NCBI RefSeq assembly: GCF_030295765.1
Contig: NZ_AP027292.1
Coordinates: 3,038,001-3,102,000 of the forward strand
Length of the DNA: 64,000 bases
Source of the DNA: Neptuniibacter halophilus
GTDB lineage: Bacteria > Pseudomonadota > Gammaproteobacteria > Pseudomonadales > Balneatricaceae
Direction of reading: 5' to 3'
Shown piece by piece: positions 19,882-29,569 of the stretch. How positions within the stretch are numbered: the first letter of the stretch is position 1; each line of letters begins with the position of its first letter. Both the position numbers and the translations under genes were made by a program. The notes below the pieces were generated by a model. The model was not told where the DNA came from and ran no database searches. It was given only the letters and a program-made list of their open reading frames with translations.

Positions 19882-21228
19882 TTACTCGTTGCGGGTGCCC
19901 ATCTGACGGGACAGGCAGTTGAGCAGGTTATTGACCTTGTCGAAGGTCTCCTCGTATTCCATTTCAGTGACAGAGTCGGCGACGATGCCACCCCCGGCCC
20001 AGCAGAAGATCTTCTCATCTTCGCACAGCAGGGTGCGGATCGTGATGCTGGTGTCCATCCGCCCACAGAGGCTGATATAGCCAATTGAACCACAGTAGAT
20101 TGAGCGGCGGTGGGGCTCCAGCTCCTCGATAATTTCCATTGCCCGGATCTTTGGCGCGCCGGTAATCGAACCACCCGGGAAGCAGTGTTCAAGCAGGGCA
20201 ACCGGCGATACATCGGCACTCAGCTCACCGGTGACGGTACTCACCATATGGTGAACATTGGCGTAGCTTTCGATATTAAACAGTTTCGGTACCCGGACGC
20301 TGTTGTGCTGGCAGACCTTGCTCAGATCATTGCGTAGCAGGTCGACAATCATCAGGTTTTCAGCCCGGTCTTTACGCGATTCGCTCAGTTCCTGTTTCAG
20401 GCGCAGATCTTCAGTGCTGTCGGCTGCCCGCGGACGGGTGCCTTTGATCGGTTTTGTGGTGACCTGCTGCTGGTGGCTCTCAAGAAACTGTTCCGGTGAG
20501 AGTGACAGGATCTGCTGAGCTTCCCCATCAATAAACGCGGAGTAGGGAGTGGGTGCCGCGACCCGCAGTTGCTTGTAGGCGCTCCAGGCATCCCCCTGAT
20601 ACTCACTGTTCCAGCGCTGCGCAAAGTTGACCTGATAGCAATCACCGGAGTGAATATAGTCGTCTATCTGGGCCAGCTTTTGCTGATATTCAGCCTTGCT
20701 CAGATTGGCGGTAAATGGCTTTAGCAGATTAAAAGGTGCTGCGGCGGCTGGCGTTTCAGCCTGCAGGCGCTGTTCAATCTGATCCAGCTTCTCAGCCGTG
20801 ACCCGGTGATCCGCGACCAGCGTTGCGGTCTGTTCATGGTGATCAACCACCAGTGCCCAGAGGTACATTCCTACCCGCATATCCGGTAACCGGGAAAACA
20901 CGTCAGCCTGCTCTGGTAGCTGCTCCACCGCGCGACCCAGATCGTAGGAAAAATGGCCGAGGATACCGCCACAGAACGGCAGTTCTGAGTTTACCGGTTG
21001 TTCCGGCTGGTAACGCTGGTAGAGCTGTTCCAGTTGCGTGAACGGATTTACCGGGTCGTCAGCATTCAGTTCCAGTAACTCAACCGGTTCTGCCGCCAGA
21101 ATATCGTAGCGCCCCCAGGGGCACCCGGGGCGGCCGCTATCGAGAAAAATCCCATGCCCGAGAGGGCGGAGCTTTTCGAAATAGGTTTCACTGCTACTGA
21201 GGTAGGGAAGGGGACGTTGGGTGATCAA
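19882..21228 (-). CDS. pabB: Aminodeoxychorismate synthase component I
   Basis: A 448-residue chorismate-utilising enzyme. With PabA it converts chorismate and glutamine to 4-amino-4-deoxychorismate for folate. The PIKGT motif at residues 260-264 marks it as PabB, since anthranilate synthases carry PIAGT; the lysine is the nucleophile. The C-terminal GGSITGAPK and GSIGYI blocks are intact. The only reasonable start is TTG at 21228: an in-frame stop codon lies 12 bases upstream and no ATG precedes the conserved N-terminus. No ribosome site is evident. No pabA or pabC gene is adjacent. Confidence 0.92.
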   Translation of the reverse strand: MITQRPLPYLSSSETYFEKLRPLGHGIFLDSGRPGCPWGRYDILAAEPVELLELNADDPVNPFTQLEQLYQRYQPEQPVNSELPFCGGILGHFSYDLGRAVEQLPEQADVFSRLPDMRVGMYLWALVVDHHEQTATLVADHRVTAEKLDQIEQRLQAETPAAAAPFNLLKPFTANLSKAEYQQKLAQIDDYIHSGDCYQVNFAQRWNSEYQGDAWSAYKQLRVAAPTPYSAFIDGEAQQILSLSPEQFLESHQQQVTTKPIKGTRPRAADSTEDLRLKQELSESRKDRAENLMIVDLLRNDLSKVCQHNSVRVPKLFNIESYANVHHMVSTVTGELSADVSPVALLEHCFPGGSITGAPKIRAMEIIEELEPHRRSIYCGSIGYISLCGRMDTSITIRTLLCEDEKIFCWAGGGIVADSVTEMEYEETFDKVNNLLNCLSRQMGTRNE

Positions 21229-21327
21229 AGCGCTGGCTTATCCCGGTTGTTGAATAAAGTGTTGCGAATTGTATGTAACCGGCCGGGGCCTGTCCAATAA
21301 GGGGTCGAAAATAGGCAAAACCATAAG

Positions 21328-21339
21328 ATTGTCGACAAA
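21328..21339. promoter_or_regulatory. GntR-type palindrome upstream of the hydrolase gene
   Basis: ATTGTCGACAAA contains the perfect 10-bp palindrome TTGTCGACAA. The same core occurs at 22413-22424 in the promoter of the gntR gene, so the FCD-type regulator encoded at 22445 could bind both. Confidence 0.5.
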
Positions 21340-21432
21340 GTGCTGGTTTGAGCGGCGCGTTGGACTAGAATGGAGGGTCATAATAACGAAGGTTTCTCAA
21401 TATAAGTAGCCACAGTAGAGTATCGCTTTAAG

Positions 21433-22299
21433 ATGAAACACCCTTTTTCGGTTGAGCAGCGCGAATTCCATCTGCCCGACCAGCATATCGTTTATCGTTT
21501 ATACCGAAATCCGCAAATAGCTACCTCGCGCCGCCTGGTATTGCTGCATGGCGCTGGCGTGGCCGGTGTAGACACCTGGGAGCATATTATTGCCTTTCTT
21601 GAGCTCTGGTCTGAGGTGCTGGTACCGGATCAGCGCGGCATGGGAGATACCTTCTACCCGGATCGGCAGGAGCACCGCTACAGCGCTCAGGAGCTTGTAG
21701 CGGATCTGAACGCTCTGGTAGACCAGCTTGGCTGGTGGCAGTTTGATCTCGGTGGCTACTCCATGGGCGGGCTGGTGGCTCTGCTGTTTAAGCAGCAGCA
21801 CCCGGATCGGGTAGAAAAACAGTTTCTGCTTGAATCCGCTGTGCTCGATCGTCCCTGCTGGGAGTCTACAGTTGAGCTGCGTAACTCCCTCTCTGCGGCC
21901 ACCGTGCATCTGCGCGGGGCTACGAATAAAGAGCAGGGGATTATCGGTTTTCTGGATACCATTTCGCCTAACCGTAAGGTCTCACCGCAGGTTGAACAGG
22001 TGACGATCAGCCGGCTCGGCCAGCGCCCGGAAGGCTTTGCGAACGCGCTGGACTGTGTCACGGATGCGGTGCGGCAGATCGATCGCGAAGCGCTGGTCGC
22101 GGCGCAGGGTGATGTAACCAGCTTTATCGGCGGTAACAGTGTTGAACTGTTACACCAGTATCAGCGAGAACTGACAGAGCGTTTACCCAACTGGCACTAC
22201 TTTATGTTGCCGGGTACGGATCACTCTCTGCCGTTCCAGAAGCCGCGCCAGATCGCGCGGATTATGAACGATGAGACCCGTCGTTTTGTGGAAAAATAG
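21433..22299 (+). CDS. Alpha/beta hydrolase
   Basis: A 288-residue alpha/beta hydrolase. It has an oxyanion-type LLHGAGVAG stretch near residue 37, the nucleophile elbow GYSMGG (Ser110) and a catalytic histidine in PGTDHSLPF near residue 264. The substrate is not apparent. Its upstream region carries a palindrome identical in core to one in the gntR promoter at 22413, and it is followed on the same strand by the methylcitrate genes. It may thus be co-regulated with propionate catabolism, for instance releasing an acyl group, but that is inference. Confidence 0.82.
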   Translation: MKHPFSVEQREFHLPDQHIVYRLYRNPQIATSRRLVLLHGAGVAGVDTWEHIIAFLELWSEVLVPDQRGMGDTFYPDRQEHRYSAQELVADLNALVDQLGWWQFDLGGYSMGGLVALLFKQQHPDRVEKQFLLESAVLDRPCWESTVELRNSLSAATVHLRGATNKEQGIIGFLDTISPNRKVSPQVEQVTISRLGQRPEGFANALDCVTDAVRQIDREALVAAQGDVTSFIGGNSVELLHQYQRELTERLPNWHYFMLPGTDHSLPFQKPRQIARIMNDETRRFVEK

Positions 22300-22338
22300 G
22301 TTTACAACAAGAATAGGGTAAAACCCTTAAACTTTTGT

Positions 22339-22352
22339 ATTGTGTTGACAAT
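22339..22352. promoter_or_regulatory. Upstream operator half-site pair of the prp operon
   Basis: ATTGT-GTTG-ACAAT: arms identical to those of the palindrome at 22413, with a four-base spacer where that one has two. It lies upstream of the predicted -35 box. Confidence 0.4.
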
Positions 22353-22369
22353 TAATCGGCAAATTCGAG

Positions 22370-22398
22370 TTGACTGCGGTTTTTAGCACAGGTATCGT
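22370..22398 (+). promoter_or_regulatory. Sigma70 promoter of the gntR-prp operon
   Basis: TTGACT (22370-22375) and TATCGT (22393-22398) are separated by 17 bases. Transcription would start near 22405, just before the palindrome at 22413, a position suited to repression. Confidence 0.5.
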
Positions 22399-22412
22399 TG
22401 CCTCAGTTCGAA

Positions 22413-22424
22413 ATTGTCGACAAT
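22413..22424. promoter_or_regulatory. GntR-type operator palindrome
   Basis: ATTGTCGACAAT is a perfect 12-bp palindrome lying 20 bases upstream of the gntR ATG. FCD-type GntR proteins typically bind such short TTGTnnACAA-like sites, and autoregulation is the simplest reading. Confidence 0.6.
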
Positions 22425-22444
22425 CTTCAATCTTATTGGTTGTT

Positions 22445-23149
22445 ATGGCAGAGATGACAGAAAACAAAGCGTTTCAACCGGAAACGCGCACCTTGGCAGA
22501 CCGGGTCTGTGAACAGATCGTTACCGCAATTGTGGTCGGCGATATTCCTCCGGGTCAGAAAATCAGTGAGCCGGAACTTGCCCGGACCTACGGCATCAGT
22601 CGTGGACCTCTGCGGGAAGCCATGCGGCGACTGGAAGCGCTGAGGCTGGTGGAGCGAAAGCCGCACATCGGGGCGCGGGTTGTGAATCTGTCGGCAAAAG
22701 AGCTGATTGAAATCTATCGTGTCAGGGAAGCCCTTGAGGGGATGGCCTGTCGTCTGGCAGCAGAAAACATGCCGCAGGAAGAGATCGACCGCCTGCGTGA
22801 GTTGCTGGATGAGCACGAGAAGAGTATCGAACAGCTCGACGGACGCTCGTATTTCCAAAAAGAGGGTGATCTGGATTTCCACTACCGAATTGTTCACGGC
22901 AGTAAGAACGCTAAGCTGCTGGAGTTCCTCGGCGGTGATCTCTATCACCTGGTACGAATGTACCGCTATCAGTTCAGTGTCTCCAGCTCGCGACCGAAGC
23001 GGGCGCTGAAGGAGCATCGCCAGATTATCGACGCGATTGAATCCCGCGATCCGGAACTGGCCGAAATGCTCATGCGGCGTCACATCGGTTCAGCGCGACA
23101 GAATATTGAAGACAAACTGAATGCAGCGACCGAAACCAGAGGTGAATAA
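22445..23149 (+). CDS. GntR/FCD-family regulator of the methylcitrate operon
   Basis: A 234-residue repressor-type protein. The N-terminal winged helix (about 15-85) includes [25 protein letters not shown]; the C-terminal FCD domain (about 95-225) has the metal-binding histidines in [24 protein letters not shown] and [12 protein letters not shown]. It heads the operon, with one base between its stop and prpB, and matches the GntR proteins that control prpBCD-type clusters. Its inducer should be a methylcitrate-cycle intermediate. The start at 22445 lacks a clear ribosome site; the ATG at 22454 is an alternative. Confidence 0.88.
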   Translation: MAEMTENKAFQPETRTLADRVCEQIVTAIVVGDIPPGQKISEPELARTYGISRGPLREAMRRLEALRLVERKPHIGARVVNLSAKELIEIYRVREALEGMACRLAAENMPQEEIDRLRELLDEHEKSIEQLDGRSYFQKEGDLDFHYRIVHGSKNAKLLEFLGGDLYHLVRMYRYQFSVSSSRPKRALKEHRQIIDAIESRDPELAEMLMRRHIGSARQNIEDKLNAATETRGE

Positions 23150-23150
23150 C

Positions 23151-24044
23151 ATGTCCAACAACCTGTCTGCCGGTGCCCGCTTCCGCAAAGCACTGGCTGA
23201 AACCAAACCCCTTCAGATCGTAGGTACCACTAACGCTTATCATGCCATGATGGCTGAGCGTGTCGGTCACAAAGCCATCTACCTGTCTGGCGGCGGCGTT
23301 GCTAACCACTCTTACGGTCTGCCGGATCTGGGTATGACCTCCATGAACGATGTTCTGGCGGATGTCAGCCGTATTACCAGCGCTGTTGAAACGCCGCTGA
23401 TGGTGGATATCGATACGGGCTGGGGTGGTGCATTCAATATCTCCCGTACCATTAAAGAGATGATCAAAGCCGGTGCGGCGGCGGTACATATTGAAGATCA
23501 GGTTGCACAGAAACGCTGTGGTCACCGTCCGAATAAAGAGATCGTTTCCCTGCAGGAGATGGTTGATCGTGTTAAAGCTGCGGTAGATGCCAAAACGGAT
23601 GACGACTTCTTCGTTATGGCACGTACCGATGCATTCCAGATGGAAGGCCTGAATGCGGCGGTTGAACGTGCGCAGGCATGTCTGGAAGCGGGTGCTGACG
23701 GTATCTTCGCCGAAGCGGTTCACACACTGGATGATTACAAAGCCTTCTCCAATGGCATCAACGGTGCCCACCTGCTGGCGAACATCACCGAGTTCGGTGC
23801 AACGCCACTGTTCAACACAGCAGAGCTGGCTGAAAACGGCGCGACTATGGTGCTGTACCCGCTGTCTGCATTCCGTGCAGCGAACAAAGCGGCGCTGAAT
23901 GTCTACGAAGCGCTGCTGCGTGACGGCGATCAGAAAGCAGTTGTCGACACCATGCAGACCCGTATGGAACTGTACGATTTCCTCAACTACCACGATTTCG
24001 AACAGAAACTGGACGCACTGTTTGCGGAAGGTAAAAACAAATAA
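23151..24044 (+). CDS. prpB: 2-Methylisocitrate lyase
   Basis: A 297-residue member of the isocitrate lyase/PEP mutase family. It splits 2-methylisocitrate into pyruvate and succinate, the last step of the 2-methylcitrate cycle. The active-site KRCGH motif is at residues 121-125, and the magnesium-binding acids lie in VDIDTGWGG and HIEDQ. The start at 23151 is one base after the gntR stop, with GAGGTG upstream; longer in-frame starts run into gntR. The position between regulator and prpC is the usual prp order. Confidence 0.96.
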   Translation: MSNNLSAGARFRKALAETKPLQIVGTTNAYHAMMAERVGHKAIYLSGGGVANHSYGLPDLGMTSMNDVLADVSRITSAVETPLMVDIDTGWGGAFNISRTIKEMIKAGAAAVHIEDQVAQKRCGHRPNKEIVSLQEMVDRVKAAVDAKTDDDFFVMARTDAFQMEGLNAAVERAQACLEAGADGIFAEAVHTLDDYKAFSNGINGAHLLANITEFGATPLFNTAELAENGATMVLYPLSAFRAANKAALNVYEALLRDGDQKAVVDTMQTRMELYDFLNYHDFEQKLDALFAEGKNK

Positions 24045-24215
24045 TTGAGGTCGTGTAACTGCGTTTTCGGTCAGGGCTGGAGAGATCTCTTCAGCCACTT
24101 CCGAAGCGAGATACACCGCCTCAGCAGGCGGGTACGATCCGTTAGAGCACTTTAAATCAACGATTAATTAAGTGGGCCAGCAGAGCCCGCATCGATAGGA
24201 AAACAGGAGCACGTT
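24045..24215. other. prpB-prpC intercistronic gap with hairpin
   Basis: These 171 bases contain the inverted repeat GGCTG-GAGAGATCTC-TTCAGCC near 24076-24098 and an AT-rich patch before prpC. There is no T-run, so read-through is expected. The stem may stabilise or cleave the message. Confidence 0.4.
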
Positions 24216-25343
24216 ATGGGCGATAAAAAACTGGGTGGCGCTGGCCTGCGAGGTCAGTCAGCAGGTGAAACCGCACTGTGCACCGTAGGTAAAACTGGCG
24301 CAGGCCTGACCTACCGTGGTTACGATATTAAAGAACTGGCTGACAAGGCTCAGTTTGAAGAAGTTGCGTACCTGCTACTCTACGGAAAATTGCCAAACCA
24401 GGCTGAACTGGATGCCTACAAGGCCAAGCTGAAGGGTATGCGCGCACTGCCGGACGCTCTGAAAGTGGTTCTGGAACAGATCCCTGCAGATGCTCATCCG
24501 ATGGATGTTATGCGCACCGGTTGCTCTATGCTGGGCAATCTGGAAACCGAGATGGATTTCTCCGAGCAGCATGATCATATCGACCGCATGCTGGCGGTGT
24601 TCCCGGGCATGATCAACTACTGGTACAACTTCAGCCATAACGGTATCCGTATTGACGTTGAAACCGATGCTGATTCCATTGGTGAACAGTTCCTGTGGAC
24701 GCTGCATAACAAGAAGCCTGAAGCGCTGCACGTTGATGTGATGCACGCATCCCTGATCCTGTACGCAGAGCACGAATTCAACGCTTCTACCTTCACCGCG
24801 CGTGTCTGTGCATCCACCCTGTCTGATATCCATAGCTGTGTAACCGGTGCGATCGGTTCCCTGCGTGGTCCGCTGCACGGTGGTGCTAACGAAGCGGCGA
24901 TGGAGATGATCGAAAACTGGCGTTCTGCGGATGAAGCAGAAGCTGAGATCATGGCGATGCTGGCGCGTAAGGATAAGATCATGGGCTTCGGCCACGCGAT
25001 CTACCGCGAGTCTGACCCACGTAATGCGATCATTAAAGAGTGGTCGAAAAAGCTTTCTGAGCAGGTGGGTGATGAGTACCTGTACGCTGTATCTGAGCGT
25101 GTTGAAGCGGTTATGTGGCGCGAGAAGAAACTGTTCTGTAACGCAGACTTCTTCCATGCCTCTGCCTACAACTTCATGGGTATCCCAACCAAGCTGTTCA
25201 CACCGATCTTCGTATGTTCCCGTGCGGCAGGCTGGACTGCTCACGTAATGGAGCAGCGCGCGAACAACCGTATCATCCGTCCATCCGCTGACTACACCGG
25301 TCCGGAAACGGCTGAATGGGTTGCGATTGAAGATCGTCCATAA
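24216..25343 (+). CDS. prpC: 2-Methylcitrate synthase
   Basis: A 375-residue type II-like small citrate synthase that condenses propionyl-CoA with oxaloacetate to 2-methylcitrate. Catalytic-site blocks are GPLHGGANEAAMEM and GFGHAIYRESDPRN; the aspartate and arginine near the C-terminus lie in FTPIFVCSRAAGWTAHVMEQR. The N-terminal TYRGYDIKELA block distinguishes PrpC from the larger GltA. AGGAG lies 8 bases before the ATG. It follows prpB in the same operon. Promiscuous citrate synthase activity is known for the family. Confidence 0.95.
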   Translation: MGDKKLGGAGLRGQSAGETALCTVGKTGAGLTYRGYDIKELADKAQFEEVAYLLLYGKLPNQAELDAYKAKLKGMRALPDALKVVLEQIPADAHPMDVMRTGCSMLGNLETEMDFSEQHDHIDRMLAVFPGMINYWYNFSHNGIRIDVETDADSIGEQFLWTLHNKKPEALHVDVMHASLILYAEHEFNASTFTARVCASTLSDIHSCVTGAIGSLRGPLHGGANEAAMEMIENWRSADEAEAEIMAMLARKDKIMGFGHAIYRESDPRNAIIKEWSKKLSEQVGDEYLYAVSERVEAVMWREKKLFCNADFFHASAYNFMGIPTKLFTPIFVCSRAAGWTAHVMEQRANNRIIRPSADYTGPETAEWVAIEDRP

Positions 25344-25464
25344 GATACGACGCCCGGCAGTGACCCGTCTGTGACGGGTTGCTGCCCCGCTTTTGAATAA
25401 TAAAAAGCTGAGAGATTAGCTTTACCAACACCTCTCGGCCTGATTAAACCTGACAGGTTGTGCC

Positions 25465-28068
25465 ATGAACACAGAATACCGCAAGCCTCTTCCAGGTACC
25501 TCTGTAGATTTCTTCGACACCCGCGCGGCGATTGAAGATATCCAGCCAGGTGCTTACGCAAAACTGCCTTACACCTCCCGTGTACTGGCAGAGCAACTGG
25601 TACGTCGTTGTGAGCCTGAAGCGCTGACCGACTCCCTGAAACAACTGATCGAAACCAAACGCACACTGGACTTCCCATGGTACCCGGCGCGTGTTGTCTG
25701 CCATGACATTCTGGGTCAGACCGCACTGGTTGACCTGGCGGGTCTGCGTGATGCGATTGCCGATCAGGGCGGTGACCCGTCTAAGGTCAATCCGGTTGTA
25801 CCTACACAGTTGATCGTTGACCACTCGCTGGCGGTTGAAGCACCGGGTTTTGATCCGGATGCGTTCGAAAAGAACCGTGCGATTGAAGACCGTCGTAACG
25901 ATGACCGTTTCCACTTTATCGACTGGTGCAAAACGGCATTCGATAACGTAGACGTAATCCCGGCCGGTAACGGCATCATGCACCAGATCAACCTGGAGAA
26001 GATGTCTCCGGTGATCCAGAACCGTGATGGTGTGGCCTACCCGGATACCTGTGTCGGTACTGACTCCCACACGCCGCACGTTGATGCGCTGGGTGTTATC
26101 GCCATCGGTGTCGGTGGTCTGGAAGCGGAAACCGTTATGCTGGGTCTGCCATCCATGATGCGCCTGCCGGACATCATCGGTGTGAAAATCGTTGGCGAAC
26201 GTCAGCCGGGTATTACTGCTACTGACATTGCACTGGCAATGACCGAGTTCCTGCGTAACGAGAAAGTGGTTTCTGCGTATCTGGAATTCTTCGGCCCGGG
26301 TGCTGCAACCCTGTCTATAGGTGACCGTGCGACTTTGTCCAACATGACGCCGGAATACGGTGCGTCTGCCGGTATGTTCTATATCGATGAACAGACCATC
26401 GATTACCTGAAGCTGACCGGTCGTGAACCTGAGCAGGTGGCACTGGTTGAGACTTATGCTAAACAAACCGGCCTGTGGGCGGATGATCTGGCAGAAGCGG
26501 AATACGAGCGCGTGCTGGAATTCGATCTGTCTACGGTTGTTCGTAACATGGCTGGCCCGTCTAACCCGCACCGCCGTCTGCCAACAACGGCACTGACTGA
26601 GCGCGGTATTGCCGGTGATGAGATGCTGGCGACTGCCAAAGCGCAGGAAGCTGACGGCCTGATGCCGGATGGTGCTGTTATTATTGCGGCGATCACCTCC
26701 TGTACCAACACCTCTAACCCACGCAACGTTGTAGCGGCTGGCCTTGTGGCCAAGAAAGCCAACGAGCTGGGTCTGGTACGTAAGCCCTGGGTTAAAACTT
26801 CATTCGCGCCGGGCTCTAAAGTTGCAAAACTCTATCTGGAAGAAGCCGGTCTGCTGCCTGAGCTGGAAAAACTGGGCTTCGGTATCGTCGCTTATGCCTG
26901 CACCACCTGTAACGGTATGTCCGGTGCGCTGGATCCGGTCATCGAGAAAGAGGTGGTTGAACGTGACCTGTACGCGACGGCGGTCCTTTCCGGTAACCGT
27001 AACTTCGACGGCCGTATCCACCCGCATGCGAAGCAGGCATTCCTCGCTTCTCCGCCGCTGGTTGTGGCTTACGCGATTGCCGGTACGGTGCGTTTCGATA
27101 TCGAAAATGATGTGCTGGCCGTGGTTGATGGCAAAGAGATCACCCTGAAAGATCTGTGGCCATCTGATGAAGAGATCGATGCGATTGTAGCTAAGGCGGT
27201 TAAGCCTGAGCAGTTCAACCAGATCTACATCCCGATGTTCGATCTGGGTGATGTTGAGCGCGCTGAAAGCCCGCTGTACGACTGGCGTCCAATGTCTACT
27301 TACATCCGTCGCCCTCCTTATTGGGAAGGTGCGCTGGCTGGCGAACGTACCATGAAAGGTATGCGTCCTCTGGCAGTACTGGGTGACAACATTACCACCG
27401 ACCACCTGTCGCCATCGAATGCGATTCAGGCGTCCAGTGCGGCGGGTGAATACTGCGCGAAAATGGGTCTGCCGGAAGAGGATTTCAACTCTTACGCCAC
27501 GCACCGTGGTGACCACCTGACCGCACAGCGCGCAACGTTCGCGAACCCGAAACTGCTGAACGAGATGGTGCGTGACGAAAACGGTGAGATTAAACAGGGC
27601 TCTCTGGCCCGTATTGAGCCGGAAGGTACCGAAAGCCGTATGTGGGAAGCGATCGAAACCTACATGGAGCGCAAGCAGAACCTGATTATCGTTGCCGGTG
27701 CTGACTATGGTCAGGGCTCCTCCCGTGACTGGGCGGCTAAAGGTGTGCGTCTGGCGGGCGTTGAAACCATCGTTGCTGAAGGCTTTGAACGTATCCACCG
27801 TACCAATCTGGTGGGTATGGGTGTACTGCCGGTTCAGTTTAAAGAGGGTGAAACCCGCAAGACTTACGGCATTGATGGTACTGAAACGTTCGACATCGTG
27901 GGTGAGATCTCGCCACGCTGCGATCTGACCCTGATCATCAACCGTGCTAACGGCGAGAAGGTAGAAGTACCGGTGACCTGCCGTCTGGATACCGCTGCGG
28001 AAGTACACGTGTACAACGCCGGTGGTGTTCTGCAGCGCTTCGCTAAAGACTTCCTTGAAGGAAACTGA
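25465..28068 (+). CDS. acnD: Fe/S-dependent 2-methylcitrate dehydratase
   Basis: An 867-residue aconitase-family enzyme. The cluster-binding cysteines lie in SCTNTSNPRN and CTTCNG, and the substrate-binding GTDSHTPH motif and the C-terminal swivel block DYGQGSSRDWAAKGV are present. AcnD dehydrates 2-methylcitrate to a 2-methylaconitate isomer and replaces PrpD in organisms that also carry prpF, as found here directly downstream. The length matches AcnD (about 865-870) and not AcnA or AcnB. It lies 121 bases after prpC, behind a hairpin (GACCCGTC/GACGGGTT near 25363-25380) without a strong T-run. The ribosome site is weak. Confidence 0.95.
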   Translation: MNTEYRKPLPGTSVDFFDTRAAIEDIQPGAYAKLPYTSRVLAEQLVRRCEPEALTDSLKQLIETKRTLDFPWYPARVVCHDILGQTALVDLAGLRDAIADQGGDPSKVNPVVPTQLIVDHSLAVEAPGFDPDAFEKNRAIEDRRNDDRFHFIDWCKTAFDNVDVIPAGNGIMHQINLEKMSPVIQNRDGVAYPDTCVGTDSHTPHVDALGVIAIGVGGLEAETVMLGLPSMMRLPDIIGVKIVGERQPGITATDIALAMTEFLRNEKVVSAYLEFFGPGAATLSIGDRATLSNMTPEYGASAGMFYIDEQTIDYLKLTGREPEQVALVETYAKQTGLWADDLAEAEYERVLEFDLSTVVRNMAGPSNPHRRLPTTALTERGIAGDEMLATAKAQEADGLMPDGAVIIAAITSCTNTSNPRNVVAAGLVAKKANELGLVRKPWVKTSFAPGSKVAKLYLEEAGLLPELEKLGFGIVAYACTTCNGMSGALDPVIEKEVVERDLYATAVLSGNRNFDGRIHPHAKQAFLASPPLVVAYAIAGTVRFDIENDVLAVVDGKEITLKDLWPSDEEIDAIVAKAVKPEQFNQIYIPMFDLGDVERAESPLYDWRPMSTYIRRPPYWEGALAGERTMKGMRPLAVLGDNITTDHLSPSNAIQASSAAGEYCAKMGLPEEDFNSYATHRGDHLTAQRATFANPKLLNEMVRDENGEIKQGSLARIEPEGTESRMWEAIETYMERKQNLIIVAGADYGQGSSRDWAAKGVRLAGVETIVAEGFERIHRTNLVGMGVLPVQFKEGETRKTYGIDGTETFDIVGEISPRCDLTLIINRANGEKVEVPVTCRLDTAAEVHVYNAGGVLQRFAKDFLEGN

Positions 28069-28321
28069 TAGCGGGCTAAACCGATAGGTGCTGTCTGTAA
28101 CGCTCAGCTCTGCAAGGCTCACGCAGGGCTGGGCGCTCCAAGTCGAACAGGCAGCGCCCATCATTCTGAGAAAATTATTACTCACGATTACTCACCTGAA
28201 TGGATCAGCCAGAGTAGAGCAACCGCCGCAGAGCGGATCGTTAAGCTGAAGAGTGATCGTCACTAAGTATTTTCTTAATCGTGGTTCTGTTGTGCACCAC
28301 ATCGTAAGAAAGGATTGATAA
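28069..28321. other. acnD-prpF gap
   Basis: These 253 bases contain inverted segments (CAGCTCTGC / GCAGGGCTG around 28112-28135) and an AT-rich stretch. No open frame or clear terminator is present. A secondary promoter for prpF is possible but not identifiable. Confidence 0.35.
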
Positions 28322-29500
28322 ATGGCTCATGTACCACAGATTAAAATCCCTGCGACCTACATTCGTGGTGGAACCAGTAAAGGTGTTTTCTTCCGTCGTC
28401 AGGATCTGCCCGAGGTGGCACAGGAACCGGGCGAAGCGCGGGACAAGATTCTGATGCGGGTGATCGGCAGCCCTGATCCTTACGGTCAGCAGATCGACGG
28501 TATGGGTGGTGCGACCTCCAGCACCAGTAAAACCGTGATTCTGGATAAAAGCAGCCAGCCGGATCATGATGTTGATTACCTGTTTGGTCAGGTCGCGATT
28601 AACAAAGCCTTTGTTGACTGGTCCGGTAACTGTGGGAATCTGACCGCTGCGGTCGGTGCATTTGCGATCAGTGGTGGTCTGGTTGATCCGGCCCGGATTC
28701 CAGAAAACGGCATCTGCACGGTACGAATCTGGCAGAAAAATATTAAGAAAACCATTATCGCCCATGTCCCGATCAGCAACGGTGAAGTTCAGGAAACCGG
28801 CGACTTTGAGCTGGATGGTGTAACTTTCCCGGCGGCTGAGGTGGTCATTGAGTTTATGGACCCGGCGGATGGCGAAGGCTCCATGTTCCCGACCGGCAAT
28901 CTGGTAGATGAACTGGAAGTGCCGGGCATCGGTACTTTCCAGGCGACCATGATCAATGCCGGAATCCCGACTATATTTCTGAATGCGGCAGATATCGGTT
29001 ACACCGGTACGGAGCTGCAGAAAGATATCAACGCCAACGCTGAAGCGCTGGAGCGGTTCGAAACCATGCGCGCCTATGGCGCGGTGAAGATGGGCCTGAT
29101 CAAGGATATTGAAGAAGCGGTTGCCCGCCAGCATACACCGAAGATCGCTTTTGTGGCGCCAGCAACTGATTACGAAGCCTCCAGCGGCAAGCAGATTGCT
29201 GCCGGTGATATCGACGTCTGTGTACGTGCGCTCTCCATGGGCAAACTGCACCACGCCATGATGGGGACTGCATCCGTGGCGATTGCGACGGCGGCCGCGG
29301 TACCGGGCACGCTGGTGAATCTGGCAGCCGGTGGTGGCGAGCGTGATGCGGTCACTTTCGGTCATCCGTCCGGCACTCTGCGTGTGGGTGCGGCGGCAGC
29401 AGAGGTCGATGGCGAATGGACCGCAACCAAAGCGGTGATGAGCCGCAGTGCGCGTGTCCTGATGGAAGGCAATGTGCGGATTCCGGGCGACAGTTTTTAA
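28322..29500 (+). CDS. prpF: 2-Methylaconitate cis-trans isomerase
   Basis: A 392-residue protein of the PrpF family, which has the diaminopimelate epimerase fold. It isomerises the 2-methylaconitate released by AcnD so that an aconitase can hydrate it. The N-terminal TYIRGGTSKGVFFRR and GGATSSTSKTVI blocks, the GNCGNLTAAVGAFA region and GHPSGTLRVGA are family hallmarks. AAGGA lies 8 bases before the ATG. It closes the operon, and a strong terminator follows at 29570. Confidence 0.95.
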   Translation: MAHVPQIKIPATYIRGGTSKGVFFRRQDLPEVAQEPGEARDKILMRVIGSPDPYGQQIDGMGGATSSTSKTVILDKSSQPDHDVDYLFGQVAINKAFVDWSGNCGNLTAAVGAFAISGGLVDPARIPENGICTVRIWQKNIKKTIIAHVPISNGEVQETGDFELDGVTFPAAEVVIEFMDPADGEGSMFPTGNLVDELEVPGIGTFQATMINAGIPTIFLNAADIGYTGTELQKDINANAEALERFETMRAYGAVKMGLIKDIEEAVARQHTPKIAFVAPATDYEASSGKQIAAGDIDVCVRALSMGKLHHAMMGTASVAIATAAAVPGTLVNLAAGGGERDAVTFGHPSGTLRVGAAAAEVDGEWTATKAVMSRSARVLMEGNVRIPGDSF

Positions 29501-29569
29501 CCCGTTGTAAACTGAAGGGCGCAAGGCAGATCGGTTTACCTATCAGAACCGGTCTGTTGTCCTTCCTTG

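Noticed and set aside
25444..28185. Two long minus-strand frames opposite acnD
   Set aside because: Shadows of acnD, whose full-length aconitase motifs are clear.
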